Below are positions 17,283 through 23,229 of a stretch of 44,283 nucleotides of DNA, one piece after another (positions within the stretch are counted from its first letter, which is position 1; each line of letters opens with the position of its first letter). The position numbers were made by a program, and so were the translations under genes. Below the pieces are notes generated by a model. That model had not been told where the DNA came from, ran no database searches, and was given only the letters and a program-made list of their open reading frames with translations. The stretch comes from a virus, in the IMG/VR virus record IMGVR_UViG_3300007541_000040, positions 1 to 44,283 of that record. One strand, given 5' to 3'.

Positions 17283-17481
17283 GGTACTCTTTCAATGCTG
17301 TTTTGATGAGATCCAATTCGATATTGGCTGACTTCCTGTACTCTAAAACAGCATCGCTCACAGCGTCTAAGTTATAATTCGGATCTCCTTCGTCTGTAAA
17401 GCATTTCTCGTATAAATCGTCTATACCTTCGTGAAGACGCATACACGCCCCGTAAAATATATCAGCTAATTCCCTGCTCAT
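17251..17481 (-). CDS. Small hypothetical protein in replication cluster
   Basis: 76 aa, acidic and helical, beginning MSRELADIFYGACMRLHEGI and ending KTALKEYHEQQETRQLD. It overlaps the endonuclease I-like gene upstream (20 bp) and the PD-(D/E)XK-like gene downstream (32 bp), consistent with the tight packing of this block. I do not recognise the family; the call rests on packing and on an uninterrupted frame. Confidence 0.65.
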   Translation of the reverse strand: MSRELADIFYGACMRLHEGIDDLYEKCFTDEGDPNYNLDAVSDAVLEYRKSANIELDLIKTALKEYHEQQETRQLD

Positions 17482-17914
17482 CTTTTATTATTCTTATGGC
17501 ATACTCAATCTGAGCTTTATTCTTGCAAATAAACAAAGACGGAGGACTTATTGTGTCCTCCATCAAATGTTTCATGAACAATTTCCATCTCATAGGAAAG
17601 TCGTGGTGACTTCTGTTGTACCCTTTTGTTTCTATGATCCAAGTTTCATTAGGGCAAACAAAGTCAGGGGTGTACTTGATGGGGAATACACCCTTACCCG
17701 ACTTGTTTGTCATATCTTTACTCTTGGATGTCATCTTCCAATAAGTACCTGTATACTTAAAAGGCTCAAACACTACGTACTCCCTACTCTCGTATTCAAA
17801 GTCAAGGCCGCTATCTCTCAATAGATCAGCACAGGTTTTTTCCAAGCTGCTTTTGTATCTTCCGAGATTCCTCTTTTTTGTATTAGTCCGAGCTGTTGTT
17901 TGCTTGTTGCGCAT
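17462..17914 (-). CDS. Endonuclease I-like Holliday-junction resolvase (T7 gp3-like)
   Basis: 150 aa. The active-site layout of T7 endonuclease I is visible: Glu25 (SSLEKTCADLL), Asp84 (KYTPDF) and Glu95-x-Lys97 (IIETKGY), comparable to Glu20, Asp55, Glu65 and Lys67 of the T7 enzyme. A basic N-terminus (MRNKQTTARTNTKKRN) fits DNA binding. The family cuts branched DNA, resolves recombination intermediates and debranches DNA before packaging. It overlaps the primase-helicase gene by 32 bp and sits among ERF, exonuclease and SSB genes. The spacing between Glu25 and Asp84 is longer than in T7, so an insertion lies there. Confidence 0.75.
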   Translation of the reverse strand: MRNKQTTARTNTKKRNLGRYKSSLEKTCADLLRDSGLDFEYESREYVVFEPFKYTGTYWKMTSKSKDMTNKSGKGVFPIKYTPDFVCPNETWIIETKGYNRSHHDFPMRWKLFMKHLMEDTISPPSLFICKNKAQIEYAIRIIKDEQGIS

Positions 17915-19709
17915 ATCCCAAATTTAATAAATCGAACTGTCTATAATTATTAAAGTTGTTCGACAAACTTGAGAATAATTTCTGCCCAGACTGACCCACC
18001 CGAAATGCTGTTTTGCTTGAGTCCATAACAAATTCAACAGGACCATCCAATGGGGTTGGCTCGCCGCCCGTCTCCTTCACCCTGACCTTTCTGACGTGCA
18101 ACTCCGTCGTCTTTCTTTTGTACGGATCTGGGTGTTGTACCTTCCTGTGTATCGTAAGGAAACAATCCGCTCTGTTCACAAACTTGCCACCTCCCTCGGT
18201 GTCCTCAGCAAACGGAGCAACAGGAAGGTCGTCGTCACCCTTCCGTCGTTGCGCCTCAGTAACAGAGTGAACATTCAACCAAACTGCGATGTCATTCGCG
18301 GTGCTGTATGTAAGCATCTCTGAGGCAGCCTCGTAGTGGTATTCGTGCGTTCCGATACCCCTATCGCTCATCGTTATCTTCAAGCTGTTGTAAGGGTCAA
18401 TAAAGACAGCGTCTATCTCGTGCATCTTCCTCACCCTCTCAATAAACACGATGATATCGCTGTAGCTGTAGACATCCTTGTTTGAGATAACAATGAAGTG
18501 ATCCTTTACCCAATCGTATGCTTGCTTCCTTTGGTCTGAGTTCATGTTCTTGACAGGCATATCATAAGCAAACTGCATCAATGTCATCTTGACCGCTGCT
18601 GTTTTGTTCTCGCTGCTATACACTACCCACTTCCATCCGTGGTGTATTGATGCGTTTACCATTAAGTACATGGCCGTTGTAGTCTTACCAACGTTGCTGT
18701 GTCCGTTGATAACCACAAACTCTTTTTTGTAAAGAAAAAACGCATCCAAGTCCTCATTACCCGTAGTCAATCCCAACTTGATATTCCCACAAGCGTAGTC
18801 GTTAATCCAATCCAGATCATCACTATCACTACTCAAGAATGACATATCTCCATCGGCAATCATCATCTGTCTCTTGATGTCCCTCTCGCTTGATATCGTT
18901 TCCGATATAGGTAGAATCTTCCCGTGCTCTATACCATCTTGGATTGTCTTCTTAGCACCGTCAACCGACTCAATATCTCTCTTCTGTATCTCACGAAGCA
19001 GCACTCGATACGCTTCCTCTTCTTCCATCCGCCCAGCTGCTATGTACCCGCCGCACAGCTTTGATGCCTTCAGCAGTGCAGCATGCTTCTCTCCGTCTTC
19101 TGCCATGCGAATCATGTTGGCAGCCAAGTTCAGCTTCATGTAGTCCGTAGTGCTCTCCTTGCTTGGCTCAGACTCAACAGGGTCGTCACCAAGGGACATC
19201 TTAGCAAACGTCTCGTTGTCGTCGTTGATGATGATGTCAGGGTCGTATGACTCGAAACATGCCCTCGACTCGTTAATACCGCTGCCATCTAACTCTAACC
19301 CGTACTGCTTGTCGAAGTACTGAATCAAAGCCTTGAAGTGCTCCCTATGCTTCGTTGTATCGGCAATCTTCACCAAAGCCTTCACGCCATTACCGCTTGG
19401 GGATATCCAGCAGCTATGAATGTAGGGATCCATAGACAACTGCCCCTTCACGTCAACAGCATCGTCCAGCTTGTCAAAGTCCAAGACGATGTACCCGCTA
19501 TGCTTCCTCAATGTGTCGTCCTGACGCTTGGTAAAGACACCGCTGAATAGCACAACAGGAAGGCTGTTCTTTACATTATCCCCAGATCGTATCTTATCTA
19601 CCAACGACTTGCTCGAACCATCTTGTATGCGCTTCAGAACGGTTTCAATACTAACGTAGTGAGGACGTTCCGTGTCGTACATATTCTTGAAAATGGTAAC
19701 CTTATCCAT
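17883..19709 (-). CDS. Primase-helicase: VirE_N/BT4734-like primase domain plus DnaB-type RecA helicase domain
   Basis: 608 aa. The N-terminal ~170 residues have YIVLDFDKLDD (Asp77, Asp79) and SPSGNGVKALVKI (from Ser103), the pattern of VirE_N/BT4734-like archaeo-eukaryotic-type primases found in Bacteroidetes. A helical spacer (190-300) precedes a RecA-like helicase core: Walker A GHSNVGKT (336-343), Walker B DAVFIDPYNS (Asp438), a His in WLNVHSVTEAQRRK, and an Arg/Lys-rich C-terminal segment. The fusion is analogous to T7 gp4: it would unwind DNA and make primers at the fork. The next gene upstream (77 aa) overlaps by eight bases. No DNA polymerase gene is visible in the window. Confidence 0.85.
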   Translation of the reverse strand: MDKVTIFKNMYDTERPHYVSIETVLKRIQDGSSKSLVDKIRSGDNVKNSLPVVLFSGVFTKRQDDTLRKHSGYIVLDFDKLDDAVDVKGQLSMDPYIHSCWISPSGNGVKALVKIADTTKHREHFKALIQYFDKQYGLELDGSGINESRACFESYDPDIIINDDNETFAKMSLGDDPVESEPSKESTTDYMKLNLAANMIRMAEDGEKHAALLKASKLCGGYIAAGRMEEEEAYRVLLREIQKRDIESVDGAKKTIQDGIEHGKILPISETISSERDIKRQMMIADGDMSFLSSDSDDLDWINDYACGNIKLGLTTGNEDLDAFFLYKKEFVVINGHSNVGKTTTAMYLMVNASIHHGWKWVVYSSENKTAAVKMTLMQFAYDMPVKNMNSDQRKQAYDWVKDHFIVISNKDVYSYSDIIVFIERVRKMHEIDAVFIDPYNSLKITMSDRGIGTHEYHYEAASEMLTYSTANDIAVWLNVHSVTEAQRRKGDDDLPVAPFAEDTEGGGKFVNRADCFLTIHRKVQHPDPYKRKTTELHVRKVRVKETGGEPTPLDGPVEFVMDSSKTAFRVGQSGQKLFSSLSNNFNNYRQFDLLNLGYAQQANNSSD

Positions 19710-19935
19710 TTGTAATGCCTACTTGTTTCTTTGTGTAAATCTTAACTAACCTTGCCATACCCTCTTCCCACTTCTTGCCAAACTCTTCTCTTCTTAGCCT
19801 GTTTATAGCTCTCTTGTCCTTGGCGTTTATGAGGTTGACATCATCGTATGTAGTGACAATCCATACGTCCTTTGAGAACGTCCTCTTGCCCTTCTTAAAA
19901 CTCGCTCTCCCTGTTATGTAGTATATTGGATTCAT
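19702..19935 (-). CDS. Small hypothetical protein between primase-helicase and SSB genes
   Basis: 77 aa, strongly basic (KKGKRTF, RAINRLRREEFGKKWEEG, YTKKQ), which suggests nucleic-acid or protein binding. It begins MNPIYYITGRASFKKGKR. It overlaps the 117-aa gene by 41 bp and the primase-helicase gene by eight bases, so it is probably co-expressed with replication genes. No family recognised. Confidence 0.65.
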   Translation of the reverse strand: MNPIYYITGRASFKKGKRTFSKDVWIVTTYDDVNLINAKDKRAINRLRREEFGKKWEEGMARLVKIYTKKQVGITNG

Positions 19936-20248
19936 CGTGCCACGATCGTTTCATCACCTTTGCTATTTTTTCAAAACTTATGGTACTACCACATAGGTTT
20001 CCTGGAAGCATCACGTAGTTGTCCCCTCTCTTTTTGTTTCTGATGTGCAGCACAATCCAATCGCAATCGGTTTCGTCAAGGACAACGCTGTATTCCTTGT
20101 GTTCCTTCAGTTGACATGAAAAGGAGAACTCCCTACCATCTTCAGATTTGGCACTGAATGAATGAGGGCTGAGAACTACAATGTCCTTCAGCCCCCACTC
20201 AATTCGTGCTATAATGATGACAACCTTAGAAAGGAAGGTCGTCTTCAT
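19895..20248 (-). CDS. Hypothetical protein downstream of SSB-like gene
   Basis: 117 aa. The middle portion (KDIVVLSPHSFSAKSEDGREFSFSCQLKEHKEYSVVLDE) looks like beta strands with alternating charges, and the C-terminus is basic. It overlaps the SSB-like gene by 23 bp and the 77-aa gene by 41 bp. I do not recognise a family; a DNA-metabolism role is inferred from position only. Confidence 0.6.
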   Translation of the reverse strand: MKTTFLSKVVIIIARIEWGLKDIVVLSPHSFSAKSEDGREFSFSCQLKEHKEYSVVLDETDCDWIVLHIRNKKRGDNYVMLPGNLCGSTISFEKIAKVMKRSWHDESNILHNRESEF

Positions 20249-20567
20249 TGTCTGCTACAGGAGTTGATACAGGCTTTGGCTTGTATGAAGTCTTATTCCG
20301 TGAAGCACGAGCCTCTTGTGCGCTCTCGCTGTTTGGGTCAAACACTTGCAATCCCCAACGCCCTGACTTCTGCTGCCAGATCGTGAACCATGCGTTCTCG
20401 CCTTCACCCTTCTCGTTCAATGGGGTGACGTACTTCTCCCATATCTCCTTCAGTTCGCCTTTCTTCAACCGAAAGGATACTGAGAAAGAGTTCTCGTCGT
20501 ACTTAGAAGGAATCGGGTCGTTAACCCAGCCCATCAATGGGCCTGAATAGCTTTTCTTGTCGCTCAT
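20226..20567 (-). CDS. Single-stranded DNA-binding-like protein with acidic C-terminal tip
   Basis: 113 aa. It begins MSDKKSYSGPLMGWVNDPIP, has a basic and aromatic body (FSVSFRLKKGELKEIWEKYV, WFTIWQQKSGRWGLQVFD) and a disordered segment (SRNKTSYKPKPVSTPVA) ending in DNEDDLPF. The acidic tip with a final Phe is the hallmark of bacterial and phage SSB proteins, where it recruits repair and replication partners. The body does not look like canonical E. coli SSB, so it may be a divergent OB-fold SSB of the T7 gp2.5 functional class. It starts with an ATGA overlap on a 31-aa membrane peptide and lies among ERF, exonuclease and primase-helicase genes. The functional call rests on tail and context. 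Confidence 0.65.
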   Translation of the reverse strand: MSDKKSYSGPLMGWVNDPIPSKYDENSFSVSFRLKKGELKEIWEKYVTPLNEKGEGENAWFTIWQQKSGRWGLQVFDPNSESAQEARASRNKTSYKPKPVSTPVADNEDDLPF

Positions 20568-20659
20568 CTGATAAGAAAGTTTGAAAAATAAAAAAGTAAT
20601 GAAATAAAAATGGTGAACTTAATCCAAAAGGAGACAACTTGACGTGTTGTAAACATCAT
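20564..20659 (-). CDS. 31-aa putative membrane peptide coupled at both ends
   Basis: The frame reads MMFTTRQVVSF followed by a hydrophobic helix (WIKFTIFISLLFYFSNFLI) and a terminal Arg, i.e. a single-span membrane peptide. Its start overlaps the exonuclease stop as ATGA, and its stop overlaps the SSB-like start as ATGA. This fills the otherwise empty 88-bp gap exactly. Such double coupling is the main evidence; the function is unknown. Confidence 0.55.
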   Translation of the reverse strand: MMFTTRQVVSFWIKFTIFISLLFYFSNFLIR

Positions 20660-21444
20660 ACTTCGAATTCCATGTATTCCTGTGATGGGTCGTAGTCACT
20701 CGGTCTGTCCAAGAAATTCCTGATTCGATACGCTGCTGTAGAGAAATTCATTTCCCCTGCAAATAACGTGGAATCGCTGCACTTTACCAAAGCTGGTGTA
20801 TAAGGTTCTGTTTTTTCCTGAACCACCCAATAGAAGTCCTTGATGCCAAACACCTTGGTGTATATGTACGCTTGGATATCGTAGTTGAAGTCGCGAACGC
20901 TGTACTTAAACTTCTTCACTGATTGCGTTGACTTGCTGTCGCTAATGAAGTTACTACCCAAGCAGTCCAAGAATCCTTTCACAGGTACACCGTTGACCTG
21001 CTCATTGAACTCGACTTGGTACTTGCCGTTCAGATAGGAGTCAACCAACCCGCATGAACGAAGCCTGTCGATCATGTCGTTCGCCACCTGCATATCCGTC
21101 TTGGTCACCAAGACCTTGCCCTTTGCTTCTAACTCATCGGACAGCTCTTGCTTCTTGGCTTTGTACTCGGCTGTCATTGGAGGTGCTTTGGATGATCTGG
21201 TTTTTGGAGAGCAGCGTTCTAACACTTCGTCTTGGTGAACAACAACGTATACCTTCGCTGCCTTCTCAGGTTCAAACAACAGCATATCGTACAACGTACC
21301 AAAGTCCAAAGCCTTTGACTCAAACTTTAACAACCCAAGCATATAACGCTCGAAGTTTTTCATATCTCCTAAAGCCATCTTCATGCTGCTATAGGATAGG
21401 TGACCTTTACCGAAGCGGTCGACCAATTCGTCTTTAGTAATCAT
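20656..21444 (-). CDS. RecE/RecB-like PD-(D/E)XK exonuclease (DUF3799/PDDEXK-like)
   Basis: 262 aa from the ATG at 21444 (MITKDELVDRFG); an upstream TTG at 21453 is less likely. Motifs in order: LSYSSMKMAL, LDFGTLYDMLLFEP near residue 50, GVPVKGFLDCLG with Asp160, ISDSKST with Asp169 and Lys171, and FNYDIQAYIYTKVFG. This is the layout of exodeoxyribonuclease VIII/RecB-type nucleases, in which Asp...D-x-K coordinate metal and the Q-x-x-x-Y motif follows. Paired with the ERF annealase just upstream, it would resect double-stranded ends to give 3' tails for annealing, as in RecET or lambda Exo-Bet systems. It overlaps the preceding small membrane gene by 11 bp. Confidence 0.75.
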   Translation of the reverse strand: MITKDELVDRFGKGHLSYSSMKMALGDMKNFERYMLGLLKFESKALDFGTLYDMLLFEPEKAAKVYVVVHQDEVLERCSPKTRSSKAPPMTAEYKAKKQELSDELEAKGKVLVTKTDMQVANDMIDRLRSCGLVDSYLNGKYQVEFNEQVNGVPVKGFLDCLGSNFISDSKSTQSVKKFKYSVRDFNYDIQAYIYTKVFGIKDFYWVVQEKTEPYTPALVKCSDSTLFAGEMNFSTAAYRIRNFLDRPSDYDPSQEYMEFEV

Positions 21445-21649
21445 TTTCTTCAATCACTTCTTCTGCTGCATCCATAGCAGTGTTATACCAAAAGTTTAGG
21501 CCGATTAATCCAAAGAGAATCACAAACAACCAATACGTTATGTCTTTACCAGCTAAAGCAGCAATCGCATACCCAGCCAAGGTGGTCAGCATTGTCGCTC
21601 CTACAATGATGATGTAGGTGAAGATGTATACCGCTTTCCTGCTGTTCAT
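21434..21649 (-). CDS. Small two-helix membrane protein
   Basis: 71 aa from the ATG at 21649, whose ATGA overlap with the ERF stop argues for this start over the ATG at 21658. It has two hydrophobic spans (about AVYIFTYIIIVGATMLTTLA and WLFVILFGLIGLNFW) with an acidic C-terminus (DAAEEVIEENDY). It lies between annealase and exonuclease genes, an odd place for a membrane protein. No family recognised. Confidence 0.65.
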   Translation of the reverse strand: MNSRKAVYIFTYIIIVGATMLTTLAGYAIAALAGKDITYWLFVILFGLIGLNFWYNTAMDAAEEVIEENDY

Positions 21650-22236
21650 CGTACCCATTTTTGAAGTCCTGCTTTCTGAGCGTCGGACAGGTTGTTACCG
21701 TGCTTGGCAAGAATCTGCTTCAACGCATTCTCCTTCTCTGTCTTATTGCTCAAACCCTTGAGGTAAGCGACAGCATCGTCCATGATGTTAGACTTTCCAG
21801 ATCCGCCTTGACTTGGCTGTGCCTTGGGCGTGGATGGCTCTTGGCCGTGCGTATTTGTTGCATCAGAATCTTTAGTGTCGTCAATCAGGAGCAAGCCATT
21901 AAGTGCATACTTTCGAGCGTAAGATGATGCAGCACCAGTGATCTGGCTGCCGTCCATTCCTTTCTTGATTTCCTCTTCACGAGCAAACCCATCTGACTCC
22001 ATGTGCTCTCCTTCGTCGTTGGTCACAGATACCGTTGCTATAACGTACACACGATCACCGACCATCTCGATTGAGTCGCTGATTCTGAACGTCAGCCCGT
22101 GCTTAACAGCCAATGGCTTAAGTGCTTCTAGGATATCCTCGGCAGAGCGGTAGTTGTACTTGCCAAACGTGTTCCGCTGGCTCTTCGGTGCTTTAAGTTC
22201 CGCCTGTAGTTCGCGGAGTTGCTTGTAAATCTTCAT
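21646..22236 (-). CDS. erf: ERF-family single-strand annealing protein
   Basis: 196 aa. The ERF superfamily core is clear: TFGKYNYRSAEDILEALKPL (about 23-42), GLTFRI, VYVIATVSVTNDEGE, then GMDGSQITGAASSYARKYAL followed by NGLLLIDDTKDSDA. The remaining ~70 residues are a Ser/Gly/Gln-rich linker and a small C-terminal helical domain (AYLKGLSNKTEKENALKQIL). ERF proteins anneal complementary single strands in phage recombination and genome circularisation. Here it should work with the downstream RecE-like exonuclease and the SSB-like protein. The 16-bp gap to the DnaA-like gene upstream suggests a shared transcript. Confidence 0.88.
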   Translation of the reverse strand: MKIYKQLRELQAELKAPKSQRNTFGKYNYRSAEDILEALKPLAVKHGLTFRISDSIEMVGDRVYVIATVSVTNDEGEHMESDGFAREEEIKKGMDGSQITGAASSYARKYALNGLLLIDDTKDSDATNTHGQEPSTPKAQPSQGGSGKSNIMDDAVAYLKGLSNKTEKENALKQILAKHGNNLSDAQKAGLQKWVR

Positions 22237-22252
22237 TGTGTAATGAATTGGG

Positions 22253-22582
22253 TTATTTAATTAGCGATTCGAATGGTTCTGATTTCTCTACTGCGTTAAC
22301 GATGTCCAGGGCTCGGATGAAACACTCCCTGTAGTCCTCGTACAAGAGGTTGTCTTGGTGCTTCTTTGTGTGGTGCAGAACACTTGTCCTGTGCAAACCC
22401 AAACCATCGGCAATGATAGTCGGGTGGTAGAAGTTTGAGGCAGCGCATATGTACGCACCCTTCTTGATGATGTTGTCCTTGGTTCTGTTCTCACCAACAC
22501 CAAACTCCTTTTTAACTTGCTCCCACCCCTTACTAACCATGTTGGAGTGGTGCTTACGCAGACGGTCTAAGATTGATTCCAT
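22253..22582 (-). CDS. DnaA domain IV-like helix-turn-helix DNA-binding protein
   Basis: 109 aa. The central part ICAASNFYHPTIIADGLGLHRTSVLHHTKKHQDNL resembles DnaA domain IV, where the helix-turn-helix and the DHTTV-type signature (here HRTSVLHH) contact DnaA boxes. No AAA+ ATPase domain is present, so it cannot act as a full initiator. It could mark an origin or regulate the recombination operon, of which it is the first gene. A Bacteroidetes-type promoter lies just upstream. The call is by motif resemblance; another HTH family is possible. Confidence 0.6.
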   Translation of the reverse strand: MESILDRLRKHHSNMVSKGWEQVKKEFGVGENRTKDNIIKKGAYICAASNFYHPTIIADGLGLHRTSVLHHTKKHQDNLLYEDYRECFIRALDIVNAVEKSEPFESLIK

Positions 22583-22604
22583 TGTATTAAATTATCAGGT
22601 TTTG

Positions 22605-22635
22605 CGAATTTACGATTGTCTTGTCAATAAACCAA
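22605..22635 (-). promoter_or_regulatory. Bacteroidetes-type promoter for the DnaA-like/erf operon
   Basis: Read on the minus strand: TTG (22635-22633), exactly 20 bp, then TAAATTCG (22612-22605), one base from the TAnnTTTG -7 consensus. The ATG of the DnaA-like gene lies 22 bases downstream. It overlaps the 3' end of the decayed methyltransferase copy. Confidence 0.55.
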
Positions 22636-23229
22636 GGTCTTCATAGACGATTTTCTCATATGATTTTATACTCTCAAAAATTTCATAAGCTATATGCTTT
22701 TGGCTCGCCAGTTTGGAAAGGTAATTCTGTCCAGTTCACGGGAAAACCCATCATCTCCGCTACAAATCGGGGCGAAAGTTGGGAACTTCCTGAAGCGTTG
22801 TCCCTGTTTTCCTGTGCTTTGGGCGTAGGCAGCATTCCTGACTTCGCTAGATCGTGCAGCTGTGCGCTGAATTCCGTGCCGCCTTTGTTTTGCCTCTTGC
22901 CGTTTTCGTTCACTTGCACCGCGCCGCCCGTCACGTTCTTCGTTGTTGGAGTAGGCAGCAAACTAAACCCATTCCCGTCGGTGGGGATCTTCTTTGCATA
23001 CAACAGGAAGTAAGAGCGGTTGTATGTCGTACCCTTCAACCTCCAAGTCAGCACACATCTCTTCGAACACCAGCCCGACCGACCAATCAATAAGGCCGCA
23101 AACTTTTTCGCCCACAACGTAGGTCGGGGTAGCTTCTCAAATGAGTCTAAGCATCTCTGACCGCAGGTGGCGTACTGATATGACGTTAATTCGTCCTTCA
23201 TGCTTATTTGCTTGTAAGTTCTTGACATT
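22610..23229 (-). pseudogene. Decayed methyltransferase frame inside the second copy of the dcm locus
   Basis: In the frame one base ahead of the 181-aa gene, the DNA still reads as the C-terminal part of a cytosine methyltransferase: NVKNLQANKHEGRINV, YVVGEKVCGLIDW, GLVFEEMCADLEVEGYDIQP, FPTFAPICSGDDG, ELDRITFPNW, and after a small frameshift HIAYEIFESIKSYEK. Each matches the intact gene next door. Stops occur at 23137-23139, 22963-22965 and 22690-22692, and the segment encoding the GGFPCQP loop is missing. It cannot be an active methyltransferase. Confidence 0.8.
22683..23228 (-). CDS. Free-standing homologue of the methyltransferase-embedded protein ('LPTP ... MMGFP-x-NWTE' family)
   Basis: 181 aa. 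It starts three bases after the stop codon of the methyltransferase gene begins (TAA ATG). It matches the inner protein of the next entry along its length: MSRTYKQISMKDELTS, LWAKKFAALLIG, SKRCVLTWRLKGTTYNRSYF, two LLPTPT/LPTPKA boxes and SPRFVAEMMGFPVNWTELPF. I recall the LPTP and 'MMGFP-x-x-Wt' boxes from many phage proteins found beside or inside cytosine methyltransferase genes; no function is known to me. Relative to the inner protein it lacks a ~21-residue stretch (its residue 18 onward) that corresponds to the methyltransferase catalytic loop. The frame has stayed open for 181 codons while the methyltransferase frame on the same strand has decayed. Confidence 0.75.
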   Translation of the reverse strand: MSRTYKQISMKDELTSYQYATCGQRCLDSFEKLPRPTLWAKKFAALLIGRSGWCSKRCVLTWRLKGTTYNRSYFLLYAKKIPTDGNGFSLLPTPTTKNVTGGAVQVNENGKRQNKGGTEFSAQLHDLAKSGMLPTPKAQENRDNASGSSQLSPRFVAEMMGFPVNWTELPFQTGEPKAYSL

